Assembly: GCA_914767715.1 (NCBI GenBank)
Contig: OU612067.1
Coordinates: forward strand, 7,440,001 to 7,504,000
Length of the DNA stretch: 64,000 nucleotides
From: Membranipora membranacea
Lineage: Eukaryota; Bryozoa; Gymnolaemata; Cheilostomatida; Membraniporidae
Direction: 5' to 3'
The notes below the pieces were generated by a model. The model had not been told where the DNA came from. It worked only from the letters and a program-made list of their open reading frames with translations, and did not search any database. This document shows positions 10,522-25,203 of the stretch, in pieces (within the stretch, counting starts at the first letter, position 1; every line of letters begins with the position of its first letter). Both the position numbers and the translations under genes were made by a program.

Positions 10522-13500
10522 ATGTCTAACATGTCTTATCACATTGCAAATCTTCTTGAGAAGATGTTGTCAACTGACAAGGATTTCAGGTTCATGGCAA
10601 CTAATGATCTTATGACAGAGCTTCAAGTAAGTAAGGTTTTTCACCTCTGTTGTGTTTTCTTGTTTTTCTTCATTTCCTTGTGAATGAACGGCATGTGGCT
10701 CCACGGTATGTGGCTCCTCGGCATGCATTCGAATACTCCATGCATGGCACTGTGCTCATTTGCATAAATGTGCAGTGTTAACTATGGGACTTCAACAATG
10801 CACTGACAGGAACATGCATAGCAACATGGAGAGGAGTCAAAATAAATAATACTAATAATAATAATGATAAAAATTAATTGAAATATTGCTTTGTTGTTGT
10901 ATCAATCAATCAAAGAAGAAGTATATATTGTTATGGTAATCAATCTCACATTGTCTGTGTTGCTGAGGAGACAGGAAAGTTAGGCCTATGCTTCATTATC
11001 TACCTAGAACAACAAAGAATATGACCAGCTAATTATGGTAAACAAACAATGCATATATATATATATAGGCTCTAGTCTAAGTTAGGTATCAGACCCGGAC
11101 ACATGTTTCAAACAAGCGCCATGGTCACGGTGTCCAACAATGATTCATTGGTGCGGTCAAAGTAACAGCTGGATTAAACCAAGCCACAGTTGAATCAATG
11201 AACTCTGAAGAGGGAGTTCATCGGTTGAATTCACCAGTGTGTCGCGGACTACACCAAGTTTCCTAACCAGTTGATTCATGCATGATTTACACTAAACTCA
11301 GGGGCAACTAGCAAGAGAAATTGACAAAGTCTACATTGCCATTGTTGTGTTCATGTCGTTTCCATCTTTACTAACTTATTTAATTCACTGTTTTACCACC
11401 TGAACCAATTCTGCATCGTGCTTCACCACTTGCACACATAAAGGTCCCTTAACTTTGTTAGTGGCTACCATGGAAGATTTCTGACCCCCATAATTTGTTG
11501 TCTCCCACATTCAGGAGCAATGCAGGTACCTAGTGCCTAAAGTCATCGACAGTTGTCAGCACTTGAGTTCACTGGTTCTGTTCCAGTTATTGCAGCAGTT
11601 ATTTAGCTAGTAGCCTAAACTGAACAGGATAACACTAATTAGCTTTGCAGCAGGTGATGCCATGTTGCAAAAAACAATAATTCATTAGGACTATATTTGT
11701 AACCTAATAGTTGTTGACAAGTTTAGCAGTAGCCTATGATCATTGTGAGATTGCCACCCTAGTTAATCTATTCACTTACCATTTTCTGTTTGTAGAAAGA
11801 CTCAATAAAGCTTGATGATGACAGTGAGAAGAAAGTTGTCAAGATGTTGCTGAAGCTGCTGGAAGATCAGAATGGTGAAGTGCAGAACCTTGCTGTCAAG
11901 TGTTTGGGTCCACTAGTTGCAAAGGTAAAGAGTGTGCTATATCCTAGCTGTGCAGCTTACTCCATAGCTGATATAATATTATACAATGTAACCATAACAG
12001 CGTATATCTAATATATACTCGATATGATATATACAATATTTTGTGCAAGTTTTTTCAATATATCATTCAACATGAAAGGTTTATGCCATGTGTTTATATG
12101 AGTTTTATAAAACGGTACCTGTAAGTTTCTGGAGGTTATTCCCAATATTAAGTAGAGAAAAGCAAGGGTCACTGAAATTTCTTGTTCACCACAAAAAATA
12201 TCCATCATTAGGATAGATAGAGAATCAAAGGAGTGAACTGATTCATTTTCATGGAATTCTGGAAACAAATATTAGTGCGAGGGCTCCATGACCCTTCGCG
12301 AATTTAACTCATAACCAATAGGCACATGAGAATGCCTAACATAGTGTCAGAGGAGAATTTCAGTTTTATGCCAGCAGCATGTATTTGTACATTTGTATTT
12401 AAATTATTCGTTCAGGTTAAAGAGATACAGGTGGAGACGATAGTTGATACTCTCTGTACTAATATGATGTCAGATAAGGAGCAGCTCAGAGATATATCCA
12501 GTATAGGACTGAAGACTGTTATAGTAGAGTTACCTCCCTCAGCTACTACTCTAGCTGCTGGAATATCCAGGAAGATAACGGGCCGTCTCACCAACGCAGT
12601 CGCAAAACAGGTAAGCAACATATCCAGGGCTGTCTCTTTTAATCGGAATGTCATTTGTCATGGTTTGCTGCAAACTACCTTAATTTTTAAGCTAGGGTTG
12701 GGTTACAGCTAAGCCTCTGCTAGTTATTGTGAGGCAAGAACACAGAATTCGATAAGTTTCCAGTATAAATACAATTTCGTCACACATAGATACAGTACTG
12801 AATCCCTCACCATCATACTACCTTGTTTGTTGAGCGGTGCTAATTCCTGTCTAACTGGTTTGATTGCATATTTCAGACAGATGTGTCCGTACAGTTAGAA
12901 GCTCTAGATATCCTGGCGGATTTGCTGAGTAGATTTGGCTCTTTACTCATCAGCTTCCATCAAAATATTCAAACAGCACTGCTGCCACAGTTAGCATCCA
13001 AGGTAAGCTGACCTACTGACAGGATCTTGTGCACTATTGCTTTATTACCCTTGAGTTATGTTCTATAATTAAATTGTTATTTTCTATTGAAATGTTGGTA
13101 CCTGTCCCTGAGATGCTGCACATTATGTCTCACTATAATGACATTCATGAAATATAAACAGAGGGAGTTTTGTAAATGCCTTTGATAATCTAAACTGAAT
13201 TTCATGACCCATGTTTACCATCGCATATCTCTTACTTACTCACCACATGTTGTAGAGGTTAGCTGTACGTAAGCGTAGTATTATAGCTATCGGTTATCTG
13301 GTGACCTGCTGTAACAATGTGCTATTTGAGGAGCTGCTCAACTATCTACAGAAAAAGTTGACTGAAAATAAAGACACTTCCACCACAAGAACATATATAC
13401 AGGTAAGACACCATAATTATGGAATGGAATGGGCATTTATTGTCAAAATTATTCACATGAAATAAAAACGTTGAATATATGATTCTATATAGTTTGTAAA

Positions 13501-16500
13501 TATTTATGTGCTCTCCTGCTAAAACTTAATTTCTCATTAATGCTACCAAGTTCAGATCCGTTATATGTAAGTTGGGTATGATATGAGGCTCTGACAAAGT
13601 CAATGATTGATTGACTCTCCCCAATGATCACTCTCTCATATGCTGGATTTATTTGAATCAGCTTTATTTATTAGCCCATTTGGAGTCATCCACCCATTTC
13701 ATGTAGTCAGGTAATTCTTAAAGCTAATGTTATAATATCTTTGGCTCCATGCGGCAAGATAGGAAGTTAGTTACCAATCAACATGACGTCGATGTTGGTT
13801 GAAGCGAAGACAAAATTTTTATATCAGTGGATTGCTTTAGTTGTAGGTCTGTATTCAGTGAATTTCCTGAAATTTGTCTACAATGAGTGATAGTAAATGC
13901 ACAGGTATTTACCCCTCAATGATGCAATATAGCTATTAGTTTCTATTTACCTTTCTTGATTTGTTTTATACAGTGTCTGGGATGTATCAGCAGACAGGCC
14001 GGACACAGAATGGGTCCTCACCTAGAGAATATAATACCAGCTATAATGAAGTTCTGTACTATAGATGATGATGAGCTGCGAGAATACTGTATACAGGCGT
14101 TCGAGTCATTCATACTCAAGTCTCCTAAAGAAATCACTCCATATGTACAGCAGGTACGCTAGTAGCTGATCAACAATTATTGTCTATTTTGTGTCATATT
14201 TGATGTATTCTCAAGTCTTATTAACAATGTATCAACAAAGGCAAGACTTAAGATTTGACAACCCAACTGATTGCCTTAAACTCACAGAATAGTCATTGCA
14301 CTGCTAAAGTTTAAGTCATGAGTTACGAAAAACCGTTTCTGGAAATTTTCAATAAAAATTCATCGCCCATACACAAGACTTATCCTATGTTATAGATTTT
14401 TGGTGTGTGTACACAGCACTTATCCTATGTTATAGATTGTTGGTGTGTGTACACAGTACTTATCCTATGATCCTAACTATAACTATGATGATGATGAAGA
14501 TGGAGAAGATATGGAGGTAGATGAGGAAGATGACGATGATGTAGAAGATGATTACAGGTACTACCCGGCATGCAAAGCTATATTAAACACGATAGATTTA
14601 TTGGTGGGCAATTGATAATTGACTACCTGTTGAAATAAAGACAATAGATCGTCCAATGAGCACCACAAGGTTCATGCTGCTTGTGTTTATACTGAAGTGG
14701 GACGGGGGGGGGGGGGACAAAGCACAAATTTAATTTAGACAAGCCAGCTGTAATCTTCAAATGCAGTCCCCTAGGTGATAAGCCAGTCCACTTTGTTATG
14801 ATATTGAACATTGCATATTGTGAAATTAGTATTATTGTAACAGTGAACTGTCCCGGGTTAACTGTTAAGGGTTGAAACCAATCAGTGAAATGAGCAAGAA
14901 AAATGATTACTTACCATTACCAAGACAGAAAGTCGAAATTCCCAAGCGATTGCTAATATATATTTTAAATCTTCTTGCAGTGATGATGATGACATAAGCT
15001 GGAAGGTTAGAAGAGCTTCAGCTAAATGTCTCAATGCCGTAGTCAGTACCAGGCACCACATGCTGTCAGATCTATATACTAGGTATGTAGTAATTGGCCA
15101 ATTTCTTATGTAGTTTTACAATCCCATGATTATAAAACTGCATACGTGATATGATGCTTCACTGATCTCATATCAGACTTCTCATATTGACCTTCACCTC
15201 TTTGCATCTTATCACACAGTGTATCGCCGCTGCTCATCTCAAGGTTTAAGGAGAGAGAAGAGAATGTGAAATCTGATATATTCTCAGTCTATGTCTCACT
15301 ATTACGTCAGACTAAGCCTATAGCCTCAGCTCTACCTCTGAACACAGAGCTGGGGGCTGAGCACCCTGTCAGGCTTCTCAGAGCTCAGATACCGAGTATA
15401 GTAAAAAGTGTAACAAGACAACTCAGAGAAAAGAGCTTCAAAACTAGACAGGTAAATACAGGTTTAAATAGAAGTGGCATATTAGGAAAAAACTTGACCA
15501 AGTTTCTAGTTTGCCTGAATTTGGAATTGCTTCTCCTAACCGATCAACCATTGATCAGTGGAAGGGGAGCCAACCAGATTGCAAGTAAAGGATCTAGCTA
15601 AAACCAGACGTGTCTCTCTTCTGTGAGAAGGCTTTGTTCCTTAAATTAGTGGACACATTTATTTTTGAGAATTCGTAGCCGGTATTTGACCTCATTTATA
15701 ACTAAAGATTGACCCTCAAACAAAAGATGTATTTTGAAATTCCTTTCAAAAATATTTTTCTCTCAGTATGCTTTTACTAATCGTTGCATTAATCTTTTCT
15801 ATAGTATTGTTATAATATCATAGTATGGTAAATATTCTCTGCATTTCAAACCAACTGTGCGATGACCAGCTAAAACGAGTCATCCACGAACATATATTTA
15901 TTCCGGTGACCATACAGTATTACTGATGCTATGACCATACTGTGTTACTGAGACAATTTTATATTTATATAGTCGTGTTTCTCTCTGCTGACTGAGCTGA
16001 CTCTGGTATTATCTGGATGTTTATCTGATTATATAACTTCTATAATACCCGGCATCAACTACTCACTCAACGATAAGAATAGCAGCTCTACTATGAAGAT
16101 AGATACACTAGCCTTCCTCAATACAGTCATAGCTAACCATCAGCCTACTGTGTTCCATCCCCATCTAAATGTAAGTTAAGCCACAATGTACCATAAGAGA
16201 TTGAGAATCTATATTTTGCCAAATTGATCTAAATTTTTTTATTATTATCCGGCTAAATAGATGGGTGCGACAAAGAATGCTTACAGTTGAGAATAAATTA
16301 AATAATTGGATAAAAACCAGGGGAACAGCTAGATAGTCCAAGGACTAGGAGTGACAGTTGTGAAAGCTCGCGTGCCAAAATTGAAAAACATTAGAGTATT
16401 TTGACAATAGTCACAAACTTCAGTATTAGTATTTGAGGGTAGCTATATCGTCAAAGATATAAGTTCTAGTGCAAGTCATGCTTCCATCTTCTCTGGTCCG

Positions 16501-19500
16501 TCCTATCGTTAAATATTTACATTCTACCTGTTTGTCTTCTCTTAACGTAACCATTATTTGATCTCCTTATTTTGCAGAGTCTTATACCGGCCATTGTGAA
16601 TGCCATCTCAGATAACTTCTATAAGATAGTCAGTGAAGCTCTGCTAGTGGCTCAGCAGTTAGTGCAGGTATGCATGACTTATTCTCTTGCCCTGACTTAC
16701 TGTATGCAGTGAGATACATGGTTGTTTACTTCTTTTATCAAATATAGGCTCACCTTGTATACTCTGGGTGCAAATAGAGATGATGAAAACGCCTTGTAGT
16801 CTAAACATTGGGACAAATTTTGTTCCCTTAGATAATGTTTTACTTCCTGCCATAGTGATTACACTGCTAATCCCTTTACCAAAAATGTCAATATAAGTGG
16901 ATATGCGGGTACAGGCAATAATACCATCATGTTCCTGTATATAACTGTACAGGTATTGAGACCTCTGGAGCCTCTCGGCGCCCTAGACGGTAGTTTTGTG
17001 ACGTATATGAGAGATTTATACGGCTGTACGCTGACCCGACTACGCGCTGCCGATATAGACCAGGAAGTGAAGGAGAGGGCTATATCATGTATGGGTAGGA
17101 TTCTGTGTAACCTCGGAGACTCACTCACGCAGGAACTCTCAGTAAGTATACAGTCTATCTCATGTATGGGTAGGATTCTATGTAACCTCGGAGACTCTCT
17201 CACACAGGAACACCGTAAGTATACAGTCTATCTCATGTATGGGTAGAATTCTGTGTAAAGTCGGAGACTCACTCACACAGGAACTCTCGGTAAGTATACA
17301 GTCTATCTCATGTATGGGTAGAATTCTGTGTAACCTCGGAGACTCGCTCAAGCAGGAACTCTCAGTAAGTATACAATCTTACTGAACAACAGCTTCTTGG
17401 GCTGTTTTCACAATATGGTTTTTCTGGAGCTTTTGCAGTCTCCGACAAGATTGCTTAGCAGTGAAAGATTGTTCCTGTCAGTTTGCAATTAGGTTCGGGC
17501 TATAGTGAAATGCAGGCATCTTCTCCATATTATTCACATTTGACAAGTCATAAAATTTTAGGGCACCATTTGATAAAGACTGAATTGGAGATGTTACTAA
17601 ATTCCTTCCATTGTTGACCATATTTAGGTGTGCCTGCCGATATTTGTGGACAGATTGAGAAATGAGATAACTAGACTCACTACAGTGAAAGCCCTGACAC
17701 TCACTGCTTCCTCACCACTGAAAGTAAGTCTCTCTATTCTATCAGACCGAATATAGCAAATAAATTATAAACCTGAATCACACCATGTATTCATGTGGAT
17801 GAGCCAGTCGAGTTGTGTACTGTAATGTGTTGTGTAATGTTTTAGAATGTATTATTGCGTGAAGATATATATTTTTATACAGTTACATGACATACTTTTG
17901 TTGCATATGTCTCATATTGGTAAATTAAAACTTTTACATACCGTGATGAAGTGTGGCTCACATTTCATATACATACATGTTATAGTTTCTAATGTATTTG
18001 TCTACAGATAGAATTGGGTCCATATCTGCCTGACGCGATACCAATACTAGCATCATTCCTACGTAAAAATCACAGAGCACTGAAACAGTCTACTCTGCAG
18101 TGTCTAGATGTCCTCATGTCAAACTATGCTGACAAAATCAACACTGATATGGTATGATTTACAACTTGAATGTGATTTTGAAAACTTATAATCTATAATA
18201 ATATTGTTCCGAACAGAATAAGTGATAATACCTGGAGGCATGAAATGGGTTTGAAAGATTTTGTCTCCAAGTTGTCAATGGAAAAACTCGGATTCGTCTT
18301 TGTTGAATTGAAGGTATTATTAAATATTGATGGTTGAGTTGGATACCCTGGATAAATCGCCAACATTCAATAATACAACAAAAACAACAATTATTTTTTT
18401 CATTTCAGGTGAGACAGATATTAGCAGAGTGCGGTCCACTTGTCAACGAGTCAGATTTACACATTTCTCAGCTGACTATGACATTATTGACTACTCTGTC
18501 ACAGATGCATCCTCCATCGATGGGCTTCATACATAACGATATACTCCCACAACTACTCACATTGGTATGTATTTTCTCACTTGTGTCCGCATACTCTAAT
18601 AAAGGTAAAGGGGAACCTGACCACAAATGAGGCAGCATTCATTGAAGTGCATCCCGGCGCTTTAACAGCTAAAGTGAAGAGGAGGATTGCAATTTCTACA
18701 CCTTCTCATCCTTTACCTAGACCAACTTCTCTAGAGAGTGGCTGTTGACACCTGTAGTTCTTACAGGCTAACTGGATAGCTTAAATTATAACCAGTTGAA
18801 AGTATCATTCAAATTCAGTATGACACTTCCTTAACTAAGCATGTAATTCCTGTAGCAGCCACGTCTCTAGTTTGTGATGTTTACACCTGTTATCTTCTAT
18901 ATTACAGATAAGATCACCACTGTTACAAGGTTCAGCGCTGACAGCGATGTTACAGTTCTTTCAGTGTCTGAGTGGGTCTAACACAGCAGGTCTACAGTTC
19001 AAGGACCTGATGAGACTTCTTACTGAGCCCATTTATTACCCTAAAGATGGCGGAGGAGCTTCATCCAGTCAATCTAATCACCAACAGCTCGCTGTGCACA
19101 AACAGGTCTGTCTTACTGAGCCACACAATTATAGTAACCTGTGTGTACCTTGTATTAATATCTGTCTTGCGGCGATGTATAACTTGCTGCCGATATTGGT
19201 AGAAAAAGGCATACATACCAGAACTCAGCTTTTCTTCTTGGTTTATTCAATGGTTCAAACTTTCAGAAAAAAAAAACACATCTCTTCGGTTTCAACAAGG
19301 AATACTCATATCGTTTGGGTGTAAAGTTGGGGTCTTAAAAACATGACATTCACTGGTATACTCTGATGATGATGTTTGATATTCATTTATACAGGCATTT
19401 AGCTCTATAGCTAAATGTGTAGCTGTGTTAGCGCTTAATAATGATACAGATAGTGTAGTCTCAGAGTTCCTGTCTAGTCTGAGCGCAGGTAAATGTTCAG

Positions 19501-22500
19501 AGTCAGTGCAGCTATTCTGTCTGCTAACACTGGGTGAGATCGGAAGGCGCAAAGACCTCAGTCACCATACCAAAGTCGAATGTAAGTTAGTTAGCACTAC
19601 ATTAGCCTCATACCTACACGCTGAGAGCTGGCCAGATAAAATGTCTGAACAGAAAATTGTGAGACTCTGTAGCCTGTCTTGACAAGCTTTGTTGGGGTGA
19701 ACATGCTTTGTTCCCCTCCCCTCCCAACAAACCTTGTCAAGACAGGTCAGAATCCCTGGTGATGGAATCTAGAAGGTAAACTGCAAACTGTGCTGTTAGA
19801 GTTTACTATTGCATCTCATGACAGACATTCTGCGATATTGTTCGGTGATGAACTGCAACATTGAAAATAATGTCATACTGTCTCCTGTTATAGCTGTGAT
19901 CCTGAGCGCGTTCTCCTCATCCAATGAAGACATTAAGACAGCCGCCTCGTATGCTCTCGGTGCTGTAGCTGTAGGAAACCTGACTAAATACCTACCGTTT
20001 GTACTGAAGGAGATAGACAGTCAGACCAAGAGACAGTATCTACTTCTCCACTCACTCAAGGTTTAAATCTCACTATACTGCCCTCACCTTGCAAAACACC
20101 ATAAGCCATAAGTTTTCATTAATCATTGTTTTGCGTAGTCTTTCTTTGTACAACCTGATCCTATGTTTAGCTCTGCTGAACAAATGCAATTCACTCACTC
20201 ACGGTGTTTTGCCAGATGAGCGCGATCTCATTAGCATTATCACACATAAAATTTAACAAACTTATTTTTAAGCTGGTCTGTATATTCTGTTAACATCCAT
20301 AGTATTGGTTCTACTGTTGTCACATATTACAATTAAACTAGGATGCTGAGTTAAATAAGCCCCATCTCAGGAGAAGACAACTCTCACAATGTGAGAATTT
20401 ATCTCCCCCTTGTCACACCACTTCCCTGATTTTACAGGAGATAATCTCGTGTGAGTCTAACTCCCAGGAGGTTATACAGACGTTTAGTCCACATATTAGT
20501 AATATATGGACTATGCTGATGTCACATTGTGAATGTCCTGAGGAGGGTACGAGGAATGTCGTGGCTGAGTGTCTCGGCAAACTTACCTTACTACAGCCTG
20601 ATACACTACTCATGAACCTCAGACAACAACTAGGTATGACTTTTATATGCTCTCCTAATATCTGGTGTAAAATATTGGTAGTGTTCATGTAGGATGTATA
20701 AAAAACTAAATATTCACAAAGCATAATAAATAATACAATGACAGACATCAACGCTTAGGTATCCAAATAATATGTTTGGGAGGTATAAAAAATTTTGTCA
20801 AGATGAGGTTGTACGTTTCTATACCAGTTCTAAGCCAGTCAAGCAGTTAGTGTCTTCAAAGTTTATTCACCTGGTCCAAACATCTTCACACGCACACATC
20901 TGTGTTATGTTATCCAGGTTCAGATTCCGCGCTGACCAGAGCCACAGTGGTGACAGCTGTTAAGTTTACAATCACAGACCAGGTACAGACCATCGACCCT
21001 CTGCTAAAGAGTGTGATGAGAGACTTCCTCGCTACTCTAACAGATACTGACCTCAATGTCAGGAGAGTCGCACTGGTGAGTGGCATAATTAGTCATTAGT
21101 TATGAAGAGTCATTCTGCTTTGATGTGCTCGGAGACGCAAGTCTATTTACATGCTCGCAGAAACTGTGAATGTACAGGCTCTGATGAGCCCATACTTGTT
21201 TGAGCCCATACTTGTTTGAGCCCATACTTGTTTGACATCAGCAGATCAAATGTGATACAGTCTGCGTTCCGACAATTCGCTGTTTTCTGCAAATGGAAAA
21301 GGAATATGGTACAGCCCCTTCTGAACACACTGACAGTGGATGATAAGGCAATATATTTTCTTTTTATATAATTCGTTGCTGGTAGAAGATTTTAGTGTAA
21401 CAACTGAGAGAATAAGTTTGAATTGATGTTCCCTGACATTTCATTTTGATAATTGTTAATACTATTTTAGAAGCCAGCACATACATTCATGGTATGCCAT
21501 TGTACTATAATTAATTTGATTACATAGATTTTAGACCGTCACTCAAGCTCACCAGCTTTGTGGACAATTTTCATTTTTGGAGTTATCTCCCTTTTTGTCT
21601 GTTGGCGGGCAACTTCTTACTTTAATTTTACCGGTGTTCTTTTTTTCTGTAGGTGATGTTTAACTCAGCCGCACACAACAAACCGTCACTGATCAGAGAT
21701 CTGTTAGCCCAAGTTCTACCACAGCTTTACGCTGAGACTAAAGTGAGGAAAGAACTAATCAGAGAGGTAGAGATGGGGCCGTTCAAACACACTGTAGATG
21801 ATGGTCTTGACCTCAGAAAGGTAAATTATAAAGTTTTCTCCTCCTATACTTCTTCATTTTCAAAGCATTCTGTCTCTGATGTTTGATACTCCCCTCTCTC
21901 ATAAGCACTAATGCCAACTTTTTCTCTTCCATAGTGTCTGGTGTCTTATAGATTTTGGTGGCAACTTAATGTTGGTGCTCAAATTCTGCCCAGTTTTCCG
22001 GCATTCCGTTAGCAACCACACCTAAACTTGCAAGCGACTACTCAATTCCTTGTCCCGTTCTGCAGACCCCCATCACATTATCAATGAAGTGTGCGGCCTT
22101 TAAGATGAATAGTAATAAGACATTTCGTTGCATTCATTGCCATGACTTCTGTGCTTAGTCCCTCACATTGACATGTTGTTTCTCTGCTTCCTGTAGGCGG
22201 CATTTGAGTGTATGTACACACTGTTAGATTCGTGTCTGGATCGTATCGACATATTTGAGTTCCTCAGCCATGTAGAGGATGGACTAAAGGATCACTATGA
22301 TGTTAAAATGCTCACATATCTGATGGTTGTGAGGCTGGCTAATCTCTCCCCTGGACCTGTACTACAGCGTAAGTCATAGCGCATCAGAATTTTACTTGAG
22401 ACTCTATATTATGTTCAAAATTTTGGTTCAAATCAGGGGCTCATATAGCCTGTGTGTTGGGTCGAGATGGTTGTGTGGAGCCACACGTTGGCTTTATTGA

Positions 22501-23095
22501 CATATCAAGTACAGCTTGGTAGAAAAAAAACATAATCAATCTATTTTTTGCTGCTTGTTTTTACTGATTGTTTACCTGTCTGTATATGAGAAAACAGCTG
22601 ATATATGTGATAATGTATCGTTTGCGCAAAGACTAGAGTAAGAATTCTCTTCCCCCCCCCCCCCCGTCAAATCTGATGGATAGCTGTAGAAAGTTGCTAC
22701 CTTAGGGCATATCATAGACGATTGATTGATTGTCAATTGTCAATAATTATGTATTTGTATAGAGTATTTATGTTGATGGTGCATACTCATTTGTACTGCT
22801 GCTTTCAGGGGTTGAGAGGTTGATAGAGCCACTGAAACAAACATGTAACGCTAAAGTCAAATCCAACTCTGTCAAACAAGAGTTTGAGAAACAAGATGAG
22901 TTGAAGCGATCAGCTCTACGTTCAGTCGTAGCTCTACAGAGAGTACACGGCGCTGATAAGAATCAACAGCTAAATGACTTTGTGACTCTGATAAAGAGTA
23001 ACAGCGACCTGGCAGCTCTGTACGCTTCAGTAGAGAAAGATGGAGGCAGCGGATTAGTTACAGGAGGGGGCGATTCTAACAAGATGGAATTATAG
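10522..23095 (+). CDS. CAND1: cullin-associated NEDD8-dissociated protein 1
   Basis: There are 23 coding exons: 10522-10626, 11796-11924, 12416-12610, 12877-13002, 13256-13402, 13974-14153, 14436-14557, 14981-15082, 15220-15451, 15973-16170, 16578-16667, 16953-17141, 17628-17723, 18008-18151, 18409-18564, 18908-19105, 19395-19581, 19894-20060, 20438-20633, 20918-21075, 21653-21820, 22197-22368 and 22809-23095. All phases match, giving 1247 aa (human 1230). CAND1 is a HEAT-repeat solenoid that clamps un-neddylated cullin-RBX1 and exchanges substrate receptors. Diagnostic blocks include [62 protein letters not shown] and [20 protein letters not shown]. An acidic loop (about residues 312-342) matches the family's. 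The start was chosen by homology at MSNMSYH. Two splice sites (exon 7 acceptor, exon 12 donor) are tandemly duplicated. The exon 18 donor GTTTAA is weak. Confidence 0.97.
14378..14470. repeat. 40-bp tandem duplication spanning the CAND1 exon 7 splice acceptor
   Basis: Two 40-bp units (14378-14417 and 14418-14457) and a partial third share ACTTATCCTATGTTATAG, so each carries a usable-looking acceptor. Only the second acceptor (exon start 14436) keeps the CAND1 frame. The first would add 40 bases and shift the frame. Confidence 0.85.
17091..17390. repeat. about 75-bp tandem repeat copying the end of CAND1 exon 12 and its donor
   Basis: Four units start at ATGGGTAG... near 17091, 17166, 17239 and 17314 (spacing 75, 73, 75). 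Each includes the last roughly 50 bases of exon 12 and the GTAAGTATAC donor. The first donor (17142) gives the conserved protein. The two-base loss between units 2 and 3 puts a stop into any read-through. Confidence 0.85.
19672..19746. repeat. palindromic element with CCTGTCTTGACAAG arms
   Basis: The left arm GCCTGTCTTGACAAGCTTTG pairs with CAAACCTTGTCAAGACAGG around a 20-25 base loop. It lies in a CAND1 intron. A perfect-armed relative is at 35755-35808, and the same core recurs at the outer ends of the large inverted repeat at 46-59 kb. Confidence 0.7.
21186..21233. repeat. three tandem copies of a 16-bp unit in a CAND1 intron
   Basis: The unit GAGCCCATACTTGTTT is repeated three times without change. 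It is a recent small minisatellite with no evident function. Confidence 0.85.
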
Positions 23096-23559
23096 GTCGA
23101 TGATATTATCAGGGTGGGGTATCCCGCCCTCCCTGATTTTATTCACTTATACTGTGACCAAGACTAACAAATTCTTCTCGGTGAGCTTATTATTTGATAA
23201 ACGTCTTGTACGAGCAGCAGACACATGACTGTACCTCAGCACGCTTCCACGAGGCACACATTGATTGTAGGACTTGTTCACCCACTTTCTGTACTCCTCA
23301 TGCTATTTCATTACATCTGGTTCTATCTACGGAAAGTTCTATTTTGTCTTTTCATTATTGTGGTAACTTGATGAAGGTGTCGTGTTTGTACAAGTAATGT
23401 AGATATTAGAGATGTGTCAGGTCTACAACTTTTCTCAAACCTTGTGCGCTGACTTGATATTTTCAATCTATTGGACCTTTGACACTCTGTTGACCTTGAG
23501 TCAATTTTGCTTGGAAATATTTGTTTATGCATCAGAATTTGTTATTTTTCATCGCTATT

Positions 23560-23572
23560 AATAAACAATAAA
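23560..23572 (+). terminator. CAND1 poly(A) signals
   Basis: Two AATAAA hexamers (23560-23565 and 23567-23572) lie about 465 bases after the CAND1 stop. This makes an ordinary 3' untranslated region that ends near 23590. Confidence 0.6.
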
Positions 23573-25203
23573 ATACATTTACTCACAGCCTATATTTAAT
23601 TAATTAGGTAAAACAAACAGTGAGAGTTGTAAAATGTTGGTTATAGCTACATTCCATGAGTAATGTTATGTTACAACTTTGTATTTGTATAATGTGTCAT
23701 CTAGGATCTGCTTTGACATTAAATTTTCAACTAAATGGTGTAAAGCCATAAGTAGCTGATCAGGGATGCTCGTTCTTGGATGCACTTTCTAGTCTTTTAG
23801 TTCCTTTCCCTGTTCTTGAAAACTGTAATGGGTTTTTTCCAACGTAGTTTGACAGCTGTATTCATACATTTGTCCTAGCGTGATCCATTTTGCCTCCATA
23901 GGTTTGAGCTGCTGCCGGCTCACCAGTAGAATGAAAATGAGGAAACAGTGGGCAATTTGGATCAAACTTGTTCTACATATGTCCAACTCTGTTACCTCAT
24001 AATAATATTCTCTCATTATAAAGAGATGCTAATGGTTGCTTAAAAATTCATAATATTCCACCAACAGGGTCAGCGATTAGCATACAGATGGTCAATCGAT
24101 GACTACAAGTATTCAGTAATGCAGGTAGCCTAGGATATACAATGTTATAGGTGGTGTTATGGTTCTAAGTTCCTTGATACCAGAATAATCATATGGCACC
24201 GAAAAAAACACCCAAATCTTGGCAGTGCAAACAAATTGTTGTGACACTTCCATTATAAACAGTTTATCAAATCTAGACCTATAGTATTCTCCTATCTAAA
24301 CACTATTAGCACAAGTGTTTATAACTTTATACACTCTGCTGACCAAATTCCATATTTCGTAAGTCAGCGGAATCAAGTCTCATGAGAAGGAGGGTCAAAC
24401 AAGGCATCATGATAACAATCTGCAATTAAATGTTTGCCAGTCAGTACTCAGGTGTAATACTCCTTGTCGGTACACTTGAAGTTCGGGAGATCGTATTCTC
24501 GACGCTTTGCAAGCTCGCTTATCGGAAGTAAGTTCCTGTGGAATCTTCAAGACGCTTGAGCAGTTGGTATTTTCTTCTCATCCCATCTCTGCTGATGGGA
24601 GACAATCTTGATTCATTGACTCATATTTTCTAATTGGGTTATGGGTCAGATTACATCATATATAATCCAATCTCACATTTACTACATACTCAGTTTGACC
24701 ACAAAATCGATGTCTCGCTCTACAATGTAAGCCCATCGCTGACAAACATTCACTATGAATCAGAGCTGATGGCATCTGTCTTTGATCATAATTAGTTTAA
24801 TTATTGTTATGATTTTTGTCTAGGGTGAATAATTGTTTTGTTTGAGTCCAGCGTGTCAAGGGATTACTATCAATAATCCTATCATCCGTTGTGCGTTTCT
24901 AACTTTCTTTCTCTTTGAGGTCTGTATGCATAGTGTGTGGACGTATGGCAGGTCGGTTGGAACAATAGTGAAAAGAAAAGCTTTTACCTAGGGCACTTTT
25001 CCAAAATGAGATGCTATCATTACTTAATTAGTGTAGAGCACTGTGTATGGAATGTCATCATTATCATCTAATCATTACAGCTGTGCGAGAAGTTTTGACA
25101 GCACCTCTCTTTAGAACCTTCAGTGGATGCATTCGTAAATGCAGAAAAATTACTTGTTACTTGAATAAAAATAAGGTGAGTTTTCAGTAAACTTCATGCA
25201 TTT

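Noticed and set aside
19809-19893. Longer version of CAND1 exon 18 starting at the ACAG near 19820
   Set aside because: It adds about 25 residues absent from the family; the acceptor at TTATAG (19893) gives a direct match ([11 protein letters not shown]).
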